A stretch of 64,000 bases of DNA from Planctomycetota bacterium (GTDB lineage: Bacteria > Planctomycetota > Phycisphaerae > Phycisphaerales > UBA1924): assembly GCA_018968885.1 (NCBI GenBank), contig JAGWZK010000001.1:62001-126000 (forward strand), written 5' to 3'. The translations under genes and the position numbers were made by a program. Shown here piece by piece: positions 7,962-16,475 of this stretch; the first letter of the stretch is position 1; each line of letters begins with the position of its first letter. The notes under the pieces were generated by a model. That model had not been told where the DNA came from and made no database searches. It saw nothing but the letters and a program-made list of their open reading frames with translations.

Positions 7962-8693
7962 ATGGCACGGTTACATCAAACACGTTGGAATCAGGGAACG
8001 CGAAACGCCTTCACACTCATTGAGCTTCTGGTGGTCATTGCCATCATCGCGCTGCTGCTGGCGATTCTGTTTCCGGCATTGGGCAAGTCTCGCGAATCGG
8101 CGCGGCAGCTCAAGTGCGCCACCAACCTCAAGGGGATCGGCACGGGCGTTGAGTTGTATATGAATGACTCCAAGCGCATCCTGCCCAAGGTGCTCCCCTT
8201 GCAGGGTGGCGATGTGGGCGGTGGCAATGAGCCGGGACTGCTGGACGTGCTGGGCAACTACATCGATGCGCCCGTCCCGCGAAAGCCAGAGGGATCGAAC
8301 ACGTTTATCGTCTCAGACCCATATGTGTGTCCGAGTGATAAGAAGTCGAGCGTGAGCAGTGAGGGTGAACTGGTGCCGCCGGTGCATGAGAAGTTTGGCG
8401 TGTCGTATGAGTATTACCCGGCGTACTACATGGTGTTTGCGGAGTTGACGCTGTTTGTGCGCAACCCGGAGATTGCCGTGACCAAGGCGATGGAACTTTC
8501 GCCGACGGATTGGCCGGTGATGGGTGATGCCGAGGATTGGCACAACAACCGGGGTGGTGGCGGGCCTAAGAAGAATGCGCTCTATTTCAAGGATTGGCGT
8601 GCCGATTGGCTGAAGCAGCCGAGCACGGCGGAAGTGCAGGATTTGTACACGACGATCGCGCGGATCGGATCGCCCCGGCCGCCGGGGTGGTGA
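7962..8693 (+). CDS. Prepilin-type N-terminal methylation domain protein
   Basis: The 243-residue protein starts at ATG 7962 with GGAGG just upstream. After a 15-residue leader comes the type IV prepilin signature: A before [20 protein letters not shown], followed by [24 protein letters not shown], the usual extension in planctomycete pseudopilin-like proteins. A prepilin peptidase (PilD-type) would cleave before the Phe, although the residue at -1 is Ala rather than the classic Gly. The C-terminal domain has YVCPSDKKS, similar to the CPSD segment of these proteins, and no further membrane helix. Such proteins are abundant in planctomycetes and probably belong to a type II secretion or pilus-like surface system. 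No assembly genes are nearby. Confidence 0.85.
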   Translation: MARLHQTRWNQGTRNAFTLIELLVVIAIIALLLAILFPALGKSRESARQLKCATNLKGIGTGVELYMNDSKRILPKVLPLQGGDVGGGNEPGLLDVLGNYIDAPVPRKPEGSNTFIVSDPYVCPSDKKSSVSSEGELVPPVHEKFGVSYEYYPAYYMVFAELTLFVRNPEIAVTKAMELSPTDWPVMGDAEDWHNNRGGGGPKKNALYFKDWRADWLKQPSTAEVQDLYTTIARIGSPRPPGW

Positions 8694-8702
8694 GGAAAGG
8701 CG

Positions 8703-8728
8703 AGGCGCCAGGCATCAGGCGCTAGGGG
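8703..8728. repeat. Degenerate heptad repeat
   Basis: Units GGCGCCA, GGCATCA, GGCGCTA followed by GGGG, a seven-base period. Similar units occur at 20298-20374. Confidence 0.5.
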
Positions 8729-8772
8729 AAGACTGAATACAAATAGACGTGGCAGAGTGACGAAGTGATTCT

Positions 8773-8806
8773 CTTTTGACTTTCAGCTTGTACCTTTTGA
8801 CTCTTG
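8773..8806. repeat. Degenerate TTTTGACT-type repeat
   Basis: TTTTGACTTTCAGCTTG is followed by TACCTTTTGACTC. Its reverse complement (AAGCTGAAAGTC) resembles the repeats at 9711 and 27384. It lies just upstream of the gene at 8817. Confidence 0.35.
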
Positions 8807-8816
8807 GAAATCTCCC

Positions 8817-9701
8817 ATGACACACTCTCTTCATCTTGATCCCTTGGTTGGCGCTGATGACCTGAAGCCGGCGGCGCCTCAGTCGCGTCCATCGTGGTGG
8901 GATCGCAAGCAAGGGGAGTGGAAGAAGCGCTGGGACGACATGAATGGTGACCCGGTGAGGCGGGGGAAGTTTCGCCGCAATGCTGCGATCGCAGCAGTCG
9001 TGCTGCTGCTGGCAGGTGGCGGGGCGTACTGGCAATGGGGGATGGTGCATCAGCCCGATTTTGCCGTGGATGACCTGGATGACATCTTTGATTACGCATT
9101 GTTGACGGATGACTTCAACAAGCTGCCCTTGGATCAACGCCTGGCGCTCCTCGGTGAGCTTGTCAAGCGGCTCAAGAGTGGTTCGACCGAGGATTCGGTC
9201 ATGATGGCGGCGTTTGCCAGCGGCATCGCGGGTGCAGCGCGCGATCAACTGATGAAGAACTCGAGCCAATTGGGCATCGACATGTGGGATAGGTATGCCA
9301 AGGACTATGACGAGGTGCCGCCGGAGAACAAAGAGGCGTACATCGAAGACTCTTTGGTGAACATGATGAAGATGATGGAGGCGGTGGGAGGCGTGCAGCG
9401 CGATATCTCTGATGAGGATCGCATCAAGGAGATGAAGCGTCAGGCCCAGCGCGATGTGAAGCGTGCCGAATCCGGACGCGGACCTTCGGGCGCGATGGCG
9501 GGGCGGATGTTTGATTTCCTCTCGAACAATGTGGCCAAGAACGCTTCAGCGGGGCAGCGCAGCCGCGGCACGCAGATGATGCGAGATACGACGCGGTACC
9601 TGCGAGGCGAGTCGTTGAATAAGCCCAAGGTGCCGGAGGGTGAGAAGCCAGCGGATGGTGAAAATCCTGCTGATGGCGCGGCACCCAGCGAGCCGAAGTG
9701 A
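8817..9701 (+). CDS. Single-pass membrane protein, unknown function
   Basis: The 294-residue protein has a cytoplasmic N-terminus of about 54 residues rich in charged and Trp residues, one membrane segment (NAAIAAVVLLLAGGGAYW, about 54-72), and a long external helical region. The C-terminus is a Pro/Glu/Gly/Ala-rich tail with two PADGE/PADGA-like repeats. The start ATG has only a weak GGAAA upstream. Family not recognised. It lies 123 bases after the prepilin-like gene, separated by heptad-like repeats, so co-transcription is uncertain. Confidence 0.6.
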   Translation: MTHSLHLDPLVGADDLKPAAPQSRPSWWDRKQGEWKKRWDDMNGDPVRRGKFRRNAAIAAVVLLLAGGGAYWQWGMVHQPDFAVDDLDDIFDYALLTDDFNKLPLDQRLALLGELVKRLKSGSTEDSVMMAAFASGIAGAARDQLMKNSSQLGIDMWDRYAKDYDEVPPENKEAYIEDSLVNMMKMMEAVGGVQRDISDEDRIKEMKRQAQRDVKRAESGRGPSGAMAGRMFDFLSNNVAKNASAGQRSRGTQMMRDTTRYLRGESLNKPKVPEGEKPADGENPADGAAPSEPK

Positions 9702-9710
9702 ACGCGAGTA

Positions 9711-9732
9711 GCAAGTTCAAAGTTGAAAGTCA
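9711..9732. repeat. Degenerate AAGTTGAA-type heptad repeat
   Basis: GCAAGTTCAAAGTTGAAAGT: CAAGTTC, AAAGTTG, AAAGTCA in seven-base steps. A related CAAGTTGAAAGT stands at 27397. Confidence 0.45.
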
Positions 9733-9737
9733 GATGG

Positions 9738-9762
9738 AAACACACTGTCGCCGGGTGTTTTT
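9738..9762 (+). terminator. Weak terminator candidate
   Basis: AAACAC and GTGTTT form a six-base stem around an 11-base loop, running into five T residues (9758-9762). It lies 37 bases after the stop of the gene at 8817-9701. Confidence 0.35.
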
Positions 9763-9787
9763 CATTATTGCAAGGTTCACTTGCTTC

Positions 9788-9813
9788 CTCAGTACCCGGT
9801 ACTCGAAACTCAG
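9788..9813. repeat. Degenerate TCAGTAC-type heptad repeat
   Basis: TCAGTAC, CCGGTAC, TCGAAAC, TCAGC in seven-base steps. The reverse complement matches the GAGTTCCGAGTGCTGAGTAC pattern at 20257. Confidence 0.5.
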
Positions 9814-9825
9814 CATGGCGAAAAA

Positions 9826-9852
9826 GGCGGCCACGTTTGCACTGTGGCCGCC
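9826..9852 (-). terminator. Terminator of the HDOD gene
   Basis: GGCGGCCAC and GTGGCCGCC form a nine-base perfect stem. The A-run at 9821-9825 is a U-run on the minus strand. It lies 42 bases past the HDOD stop codon. Confidence 0.8.
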
Positions 9853-9894
9853 CGGAGGGAGAAAGAGAGAGACGGTGTTGGAGAGAGATTGGGC

Positions 9895-10842
9895 TTATGC
9901 GCCGAGGAGATCGGGCGTGTTCTTGAGGTGTGCCGCAAGATTGGCGCGAAGTTCGTTGACCTTTTCCATGGAGAGCTTGAGCTCGTCAAGGACCTGGGCC
10001 GGATAATCAATGGCGGTGGGAAGATCGAGGCGGTAGCCACCTTCGAGTACGCCGGAGATGCGATCGGCGATGAAGACGATGTTGGTCAGGGTGCGATTTT
10101 CGTGTGCCAGATCCCAAGGACGATGGTGGAAGCCGGTGACGAAGGTAAGGGCCTTGGGGAATTTCCAACGCTCGCAGAGAGCCGCGCCGAAATCCTGGTG
10201 ATTGGCGCCGAAGATCTGGTCTTCGAGTGCGATCATGTTCTCGCATGGGATGCCCTTGCTGTCGGCACCGCACTTCTGCAGGACTTCGAGCAGCTTGCTG
10301 CGGTCGTACTGGAGTTCGACCATGATGCCGATGTCGTGCATGAGGCCGGCGAGGAAGGCCTCGTCAGCCAGGCCGATCTTGAGATGGTCGGTGATCATCT
10401 TGCACGCCGCGGCGGTGGCAACGGAGTGATTCCACAGGGTCTTGGCGCCGAATGCAGGGGTGAGTTCGCCACCACGGAAGAGCTTGGACATGCTGGCGGC
10501 GATGGCGATGTTCTTGACGGCGTTGAGGCCGAGCATCACGATGGCTCGATTGATGGAGCCGATCTGACCGGGAAGCCCGTAGAAAGAGGAGTTGACGACT
10601 TTGAGGATGCGTGAGCAGAGGGCGGGATCGTGGCTGACGACTTTGTGCAGATCCTGAGCGGTGCTCTTGGGATCTTCGACGATCTGGATGATTTTCAGCG
10701 TGACTTCTGGGAGTGTCGCGATGTGGCTGATTTCGCGGATGGCGGCGGAGACGACCTGCTCGCGCGGGTTGGCACCGATCACACCAGGTTGAGGAGCGGC
10801 GGCCGTTGCGGAAACGTTGGTGTTGACAGCAGGAGTCGGCAT
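9895..10842 (-). CDS. HDOD domain signalling protein
   Basis: The 315-residue protein has an Ala/Pro-rich leader of about 25 residues and then a full HDOD domain. Visible features are IREISHIATLPEVTLKII, VVSHDPALCSRILKVVNSSF, AIVMLGLNAVKNIA and the H-D pair in FLAGLMHDIG. HDOD domains are HD-superfamily relatives, usually without phosphodiesterase activity, that act in signalling and stress responses. The protein is cytoplasmic and has no attached receiver or GGDEF domain. It is monocistronic with its own terminator. Confidence 0.9.
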   Translation of the reverse strand: MPTPAVNTNVSATAAAPQPGVIGANPREQVVSAAIREISHIATLPEVTLKIIQIVEDPKSTAQDLHKVVSHDPALCSRILKVVNSSFYGLPGQIGSINRAIVMLGLNAVKNIAIAASMSKLFRGGELTPAFGAKTLWNHSVATAAACKMITDHLKIGLADEAFLAGLMHDIGIMVELQYDRSKLLEVLQKCGADSKGIPCENMIALEDQIFGANHQDFGAALCERWKFPKALTFVTGFHHRPWDLAHENRTLTNIVFIADRISGVLEGGYRLDLPTAIDYPAQVLDELKLSMEKVNELRANLAAHLKNTPDLLGA

Positions 10843-10957
10843 GCTCTATCCCTCGCGCATCCGGGGTGTGCCGCTCGTGCGGAAGAACCCTCAGATATGA
10901 GGGATATCGGCCCGTCTGGGGGCGCACTTTGCGCTGGGTGCGCAGGGGAAAAAGGAA

Positions 10958-10993
10958 AGACCCGCCCTCTTCGTGGTGGTTGAGGGCGGGTCT
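10958..10993 (-). terminator. Terminator of the trypsin-like protease gene
   Basis: AGACCCGCCCTC and GAGGGCGGGTCT form a 12-base perfect stem with a 12-base loop, followed on the minus strand by TTCCTTTTTCCCC. It lies 47 bases after the TAA at 11041. Confidence 0.85.
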
Positions 10994-11040
10994 ATGAGAT
11001 TTGGTGGTTCTCGGACATGGAGTCCGAGGGTCAAGTTCTG

Positions 11041-13545
11041 TTAGTTGCAACCGGCGGCGAAATCGGCGACGAAGTCGAGGTAGTCGAATAAGTCGATGAC
11101 GGTGTCGGCGTTGTAGTCAGCGCCAGCACTGTTGGCGGCGAAGTCGGCGACGAAGTCGAGGTAGTCGAAGAGGTCGACGATGTCATCCTGGTTGTAGTCG
11201 GCCTTGCAGGTAGCGCTGAGGTAGAGGCCACCGGTGCCAGCGGCGGTGGTGTAGCCACCGACGCGGATGAAGTAGTCCTGACCGGCGACGCAGGGGAAGG
11301 TGATGCGCGACTGGAGAGCACACGAATCGTCATTGCAGGAGATGACCTGACCGGAAGTGCTGCCGGGGCAGGAGCCGTATGCGGCGATCTTGGTGTCGTA
11401 GTTGGTGCCATCGCAGGTGTTGACGGTGGCAGTGCCGGTGCGATCGGCGACCCAGCGGAACCAGACATCTTTGCCGAAGGTCTGCTGGCCGAAGAAGTTG
11501 CACTGGGGCTCATTCAGCGGTGGGCTGTTGGTGGCGGTGCAGGTGCTGAAGTTGGTGAGGGTGTTGCGGACGAGATCCTGAGCGGTGGCGCAGGTGTCGT
11601 TGCTGACATCAAGAGGAGTGACGTTGAGCTGGAAGGTGCCGATGCGGCCGTTGTAGCCACAGACGCGGATCTTGTAGGTGGTGCCGCGAACGACGTTGTA
11701 GGAAATGCGGGACATCAGGTTGCCGCCGCCATCATCGTTGCAGGCGAGCTGATTGCCGACGTTTCCGGGGCAGGAGTTGCTGTGGAGTGAGAGAACGGTG
11801 TCGGTGATGCCACCAGCGAGGAGATTGCTGCCGATGGTGTCAAAGGTGACAGGTCCGGAGCAGGTTGCGGTGTAGGAGTACCAGACATCGGGGCCCTGCG
11901 AGGAGGGAGCACCGCAGTCGCTGGCGCCGTCCATGGTGGCATCGACGGTCGTGCCGAGGATGCTGCCACTGGAGACTGGGATGGCGTCGGCGCAGGCGTT
12001 GTTGTCTGGGCGAGCAGGGAGGATGGTGACTTGCTGACAATCCCAGCCACTGCTGTCGTTGTTGCCAGAGTTGCCGTCGGTGCCGCTATCAAAGATCACG
12101 CCGATGTAGTAGGTGCCGGCGGGGACCGAGTCGGGGATGGTTGGATTCGCCATGTTGACGGTAACGCCACCGTTGGCGCCGTAGTCCCAGTTGTAGTTCC
12201 ATGTGCCGAGCAGGGTGTCGGTGGAGGAGATGGTGGTGTTGGAAGAGAGGTAGACGCGGAAGGTGTAGTTGGCGGAGGCCGGGTTGGCGTTGGTGGGGTT
12301 GCTGGAGAAGAAGGACCAGCCGGTGCCGGCTTCGCCGGCGCGGATGGAGGTGGCACCGGTGGTGCGGCACTGGAGGGCTTGGAGGTCGAATGTGTTGCCG
12401 CGGACGACGGGAATGAGGTCGTTGTACATGGCGTTGAACCATGACTCCCACTGCTTGACGTACTGGCCGCGGGTGGTGCGGTTGCTGGTGGAGCAGATGC
12501 CGTGGATCCAGCGGTTGTTGGCGTCGGGGAAGTAGTACATGCCGGAGCCACTCATGCCACCCCAGACGGCGGTGTAGCAACCGGCGGTGGTGAAGAGCTG
12601 CATCTGGTTATTCGGGCAGGCATCGACGGAGCCGGACCAGTAGGTCATATCGCCACCGTTGTGGAGGCCAGCGGTGCCGCAGCCCTCGGCGGGGTAGGCG
12701 GCGTTGTTGTACGAGCGGCTCTGGATGGTGGCGCAATCGAAGCCCCATGCGGTGCCGTACCAACCGGTGAGGTGACCGACGGCGCGATCGATGCCGACCA
12801 TAGCGACGTCGTTATCCCAGTTGCCGTTCTGAGTCCAGCCGGTCCAGGACCAGACGTGAGTCATGGTGCCGTAGCCGTACTGGTTATAGACACCGGAGGG
12901 GCCGAAGATGTTGCCAGCGCCATCCCAGCCGGGAAAGACATAGATATCGGCTGCCCACGAGTTGGGGATGCCGGCGGTGCCGAAGGAATAGACGCAGTGA
13001 CCAGCAGTGAGAAATGAGTTGGAGTCGATCATGCTGCCACTGGCGACGAACCAGGAGTTGCCGCCGTTGTTATTGACCCAGCGCATGGCCATTTTGGCGT
13101 TCATGCGCCAGGGTGCGTTGGCGCGGCTGGCATCGGCGATGATGCTCATGGTGCCGAAGCCCTCGGGCATCAGTTCCGGGTCGTTGCGACCGTCGGCGCC
13201 AAGGGCACCGTTGCGACCGCCGCCGATTTCACCGGAATCCGGGCGAGTGGGGAGGAGCATTTCCTCTCCGGTAAGGCGGTTGAAGCCGATGGGTTGGCCG
13301 CCACCGACGCCGTAATTGCCACCGGCGGTTGGGAAGGGGATGGCGGGGATGTCCTGGAGGCGGGGCATGTCAGGTATGCGATCCCAGCCGTCGGTATCCG
13401 GGCGCCACTGCTGAGGTGCGGAGCCGGGAGCCGGGGTTGCCTGAACGGTTGGGGCCGGATCGGCGAAGGCGGCGCTGGCACAGAGTCCGGAACAGAAAGC
13501 CACCATGGTGGCACGCATGAGAGTGTTGGTCATGTTCTTCTTCAT
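11041..13545 (-). CDS. Secreted trypsin-like serine protease, dockerin-like C-terminus
   Basis: The 834-residue protein starts at ATG 13545, with GGAGGG nearby and a signal peptide ending ASAAFA-D. The protease domain (about residues 130-370) shows the S1 triad: His in FLTAGHCVYSF, Asp in WDNDVAMVG, Ser in WGGMSGSGMYYF. After a CARDB-like Ig region come two repeats of the bacterial pre-peptidase-like type, with DVWYSYTATCSG and DVWFRWVADRTG and conserved ACNDD/SCNDD motifs. The protein ends with two dockerin-like EF-hands (NQDDIVDLFDYLDF and NADTVIDLFDYLDF) and GCN. It is probably extracellular or surface-attached. It differs from the other family members by an extra Asn after the terminal Cys, a TAA stop and L for F before FDYLDF. 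Confidence 0.88.
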   Translation of the reverse strand: MKKNMTNTLMRATMVAFCSGLCASAAFADPAPTVQATPAPGSAPQQWRPDTDGWDRIPDMPRLQDIPAIPFPTAGGNYGVGGGQPIGFNRLTGEEMLLPTRPDSGEIGGGRNGALGADGRNDPELMPEGFGTMSIIADASRANAPWRMNAKMAMRWVNNNGGNSWFVASGSMIDSNSFLTAGHCVYSFGTAGIPNSWAADIYVFPGWDGAGNIFGPSGVYNQYGYGTMTHVWSWTGWTQNGNWDNDVAMVGIDRAVGHLTGWYGTAWGFDCATIQSRSYNNAAYPAEGCGTAGLHNGGDMTYWSGSVDACPNNQMQLFTTAGCYTAVWGGMSGSGMYYFPDANNRWIHGICSTSNRTTRGQYVKQWESWFNAMYNDLIPVVRGNTFDLQALQCRTTGATSIRAGEAGTGWSFFSSNPTNANPASANYTFRVYLSSNTTISSTDTLLGTWNYNWDYGANGGVTVNMANPTIPDSVPAGTYYIGVIFDSGTDGNSGNNDSSGWDCQQVTILPARPDNNACADAIPVSSGSILGTTVDATMDGASDCGAPSSQGPDVWYSYTATCSGPVTFDTIGSNLLAGGITDTVLSLHSNSCPGNVGNQLACNDDGGGNLMSRISYNVVRGTTYKIRVCGYNGRIGTFQLNVTPLDVSNDTCATAQDLVRNTLTNFSTCTATNSPPLNEPQCNFFGQQTFGKDVWFRWVADRTGTATVNTCDGTNYDTKIAAYGSCPGSTSGQVISCNDDSCALQSRITFPCVAGQDYFIRVGGYTTAAGTGGLYLSATCKADYNQDDIVDLFDYLDFVADFAANSAGADYNADTVIDLFDYLDFVADFAAGCN

Positions 13546-13607
13546 AATCCCTCCGCAAAGGTCTGAGGACAAGCCCACCGCTTGTCCAGTGATCACAACG
13601 CGGTCCG

Positions 13608-13640
13608 GGGCCGCGACTCTCGCCAAAGTGGCTCGAATCT
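13608..13640 (-). promoter_or_regulatory. Upstream block shared with the next gene
   Basis: On the plus strand GGCCGC...CTCTCGCCAA is found here and again near 16212-16232. These lie about 70 and 50 bases upstream of the starts at 13545 and 16177. In both, an AGATTGG- or GAATCTGG-like stretch follows. A common promoter or operator is possible. Confidence 0.3.
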
Positions 13641-13682
13641 GGAAAAAGCAAATGTGAATCCGGACAATTTGGGCAAACAAAA

Positions 13683-13696
13683 GCGGCCCGAGCCGC
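13683..13696 (-). terminator. Terminator of the 13721-16177 gene
   Basis: GCGGC-TCGG-GCCGC (minus strand) followed by TTTTGTTTG, starting 25 bases past the stop codon at 13721. Confidence 0.65.
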
Positions 13697-13720
13697 GAGG
13701 GGGTATCGAGAGTTTCCGAA

Positions 13721-16177
13721 TCAGCAGGCGGAGGCAAAGTCGGCGACGAAGTCGAGGTAGTCGAAGAAGTCGATCACGCCGTCGGCGTTGAAATCGGCAC
13801 GTGGGTCGTTGGCGGCGAAGTCGGCGACGAAGTCGAGGTAATCAAATAAGTCGGTCTCACCATCGCGGTTGTAGTCGTGTGTGTAGCCCAGGTACATCTC
13901 CCAGGTGCCTTCGATGCCGTTGTATCCGGCGAGGCGGACGTAGTAATCCTGACCAGCGACGGCATTGAAGCGGAGGCGTGAGCGAAGAGAGAGGTAGTCA
14001 TCGTTGCAGGCGATCTGGCTGCCACCACACTCGTCAAAGATGGAGAGTGTGGAGTCGGTGTTGAGAGCGGTGTCGAGAGTATCGACCTGCACGGTGCCGT
14101 TGCAGCGAGCGACCCAGCGATACCAGACATCTTTGCTATCGCCAAAGGCGCAGGAGGAGATGTCGGTGCCATCGGCGAGGATGTTGTTGACGGTGCGGCT
14201 GCCGGTGGCGATGCCGGTGGCGCGGCCGCAGGCGTTGTTGGCCGGGCGAACGATGAGGGTAACGTTGCGTGAGGTGGTGACACCGGAGAGGGCACAATCT
14301 TCGAAAGTGACGGTGCCGGTGTAGGTGCCGACGGGCTGAGCGACGTTGACGGTGACGGTGGTGTTTTGCGTGCCGGCGTAGAGCTGGTTGTCAGTAGTGC
14401 GCGACGTGGTGATCCAAGTGCGGTTGTCGGAGACGTTGTAGGTGAGGCCGGTTTCGCCGGAGTTGGAGGCGGTGTAGACCTGGGTGTTGGCAAAGAATCC
14501 ACCCGAATCACCATTAACGACCACGTCGGTGGCGGGAGTGACGTTGAGTGTGCCGCGAGTGAAGTTGGAGAGTGCGCCGATGGTGGTGTCCCAAGTGCCG
14601 CTGACACCGAACATGCCGGTGAGCCAGACGCGCTTGCCGGGGGCGCCGTTGAACTGATCATCCCAATCGAGTGCGCCACCGAAGTAGTCTCCCCAGCGCG
14701 AGCCGCTGGAGTTTCCTGATCCGGCCTGGATCTGGGTTGAGGAATTGGTGAAGGTGCCGTCATTCATGTCGACGACACGGGCATTCATGAACTCATTGGG
14801 CCCGCCGCGGGTGAAGGTCCAGTAGGCGTTGTTGTCCAGATCGGCAGCGATGGAGGGGAACCAGTAGTAGAGGTTGGGTCCGCCGAAGATGCGGTCGAGG
14901 ACGACGGCGTTGGCGGGAGTGAACTTATAGAGGCGGCACACAGCGCGATTGACAGTGTCACCGGCCCAGAGATTGGCTTCCTGGAGTCCGGTGTAGATGG
15001 CGTCGCCACCCGTGCCGCCGGTGTCACGGGTCTGGACAGCGGTCATGAGGCGGCAGTCGATGGTGTCGAGTGCCGCGCCATTGGGCTGAAGTGCGGAGGG
15101 GGGCAGGTCGTAATCGGCGACGGCGATATCGACGGCGGTGCGAGTGTTGGCACCGAAGGGGTCGCTGACGTACCACTTGGTGATCGCAGAGCCGCCGGTG
15201 CGGCGGGAGTTGACGAAGGTGGCATCTTGATTGCCGAAGGCCAACTGGCACTTGACAGCGCGGGGGAGGCGCATCTGCGAGCCGTCGGGGTTGTTGAAGT
15301 TGAAGTGGTTGGAGGAGAAGGCGGTGGCGCCGTTGTAGATTTCGGCCTTGGTCCAGACTGTGGCGCGGGACCAGCGGAAGCCGCCGGAGAAGCGGAACTG
15401 ATCACCACCGACGAAGACGTGGTCATCGGAGTAGCCAAGGTCGTAGTAGTCGGGGAAGGAGGCATTGGCGGTGCCGGCATCCTGGACGAAATTGAATGCG
15501 TAGTAGAGCCAAGTGCCACCGGGAGCACCGATGGGGTTGGCGGTGTTGGAGATAGCGAGGAAGAGGCGGCCGTACTGATCGCTATCGCGCTTGACGTGCC
15601 AGAGCATGATCCAGCGCTGATTCCAAGGGTCGTAGCAGATCTTGGGGTCGTAGAAGTTGTAGGTTGTATCGAAGCCGAAAAGGTCGTTGGCATCGCGGGT
15701 AAAGATCTGGTTGCCGCACTTATCAAAGACCGAGTAGTCGTCATTGATCACGTGAACGACGTAGCCATTGCCGACGGCGACATCAGGATCTGCGGGGGTC
15801 CACTCGTTGTTGGCGGTGCCGTTGAAGCGCTGGATGAGGGTGGGGGCGGCGGGCTCGATTTGACCGATAGATTGATCGAGGATGGAGAGGGGCTCGTTGC
15901 GACCGGAGGGATAGAAGATCTTCTCGCCTGGGGCGAGTTGAATGTTGTGCATGACGACGCGCTTGCGATCGTCACGGTCCTTGTAGATTTCCGGGGGGTT
16001 TTCCATGCCCTGGACGGGACGGGTGCCCTCGCCAAAGCGTGACATGTCGCCGCGGACGGGGGGCGGTGGAACGGGGTCCGGAGTGGGATTGGGAGTGCGG
16101 CCGACATCTGCGGTGGCGATGCCGCAAACAACGCCAGCCATACTCAGACACGTGACGATGCGATTTCGACGGTTCAT
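13721..16177 (-). CDS. Secreted dockerin-type protein, intact paralogue
   Basis: The 818-residue protein starts at ATG 16177 after CAGGAGGG. It has a signal peptide (MNRRNRIVTCLSMAGVVCG, ending near ATA-D) and a Pro-rich linker. A large domain (about residues 95-500) then holds repeated Asp-rich turns such as WTPADPDVAVGNGYVVHV and GYSDDHVFVGGDQFRFSG, likely a beta-propeller. An Ig-like region and one pre-peptidase-like repeat (DVWYRWVARCNG, IACNDDYLSLRSRLRF) follow. It ends with two dockerin-like EF-hands (NRDGETDLFDYLDF, NADGVIDFFDYLDF) and a terminal SAC. The gene next to it (16476-18932) is a paralogue of exactly the same length in bases. The function is unknown; an extracellular adhesin or glycan-associated role is a guess. 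Confidence 0.8.
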   Translation of the reverse strand: MNRRNRIVTCLSMAGVVCGIATADVGRTPNPTPDPVPPPPVRGDMSRFGEGTRPVQGMENPPEIYKDRDDRKRVVMHNIQLAPGEKIFYPSGRNEPLSILDQSIGQIEPAAPTLIQRFNGTANNEWTPADPDVAVGNGYVVHVINDDYSVFDKCGNQIFTRDANDLFGFDTTYNFYDPKICYDPWNQRWIMLWHVKRDSDQYGRLFLAISNTANPIGAPGGTWLYYAFNFVQDAGTANASFPDYYDLGYSDDHVFVGGDQFRFSGGFRWSRATVWTKAEIYNGATAFSSNHFNFNNPDGSQMRLPRAVKCQLAFGNQDATFVNSRRTGGSAITKWYVSDPFGANTRTAVDIAVADYDLPPSALQPNGAALDTIDCRLMTAVQTRDTGGTGGDAIYTGLQEANLWAGDTVNRAVCRLYKFTPANAVVLDRIFGGPNLYYWFPSIAADLDNNAYWTFTRGGPNEFMNARVVDMNDGTFTNSSTQIQAGSGNSSGSRWGDYFGGALDWDDQFNGAPGKRVWLTGMFGVSGTWDTTIGALSNFTRGTLNVTPATDVVVNGDSGGFFANTQVYTASNSGETGLTYNVSDNRTWITTSRTTDNQLYAGTQNTTVTVNVAQPVGTYTGTVTFEDCALSGVTTSRNVTLIVRPANNACGRATGIATGSRTVNNILADGTDISSCAFGDSKDVWYRWVARCNGTVQVDTLDTALNTDSTLSIFDECGGSQIACNDDYLSLRSRLRFNAVAGQDYYVRLAGYNGIEGTWEMYLGYTHDYNRDGETDLFDYLDFVADFAANDPRADFNADGVIDFFDYLDFVADFASAC

Positions 16178-16381
16178 AACTACCCTCCTGAGCAAATGAG
16201 AACGGAGTGTGGCCGCTCCGCTCTCGCCAACCTAGCCAGATTGGCACGTTTTTGGAAGACGATTTCGCGAAATTGACAAAAACCCAATGGGAACTTGAGT
16301 TTGCGACTCGGGTTGGCAGAGGCGAGGTTGAGACCAATGAGAAAGTGGGTAATGCAAGGGCCGATGATGCCAGTGCCGTAG

Positions 16382-16413
16382 GGGTGATGGGTGCCCGGGG
16401 GGGGGCATCACCC
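16382..16413 (-). terminator. Hairpin after the interrupted paralogue
   Basis: GGGTGATG and CATCACCC form an eight-base stem around a G/C-rich loop. No T-run follows, so it may be only an RNA 3-prime hairpin. The region 16178-16475 otherwise holds the divergence from the intact paralogue and no gene. Confidence 0.35.
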
Positions 16414-16475
16414 GACCATGATGTGATCACGGCGCGAACAGAGTGCGAAGATGCTTGGCGGTTTGGAGAGGAGAA

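Noticed and set aside
15227..16042. 271-codon plus-strand frame opposite the dockerin-type gene
   Set aside because: Antisense shadow with Gly/Val/Glu bias; the minus-strand protein has signal peptide, domains and ribosome-binding site.
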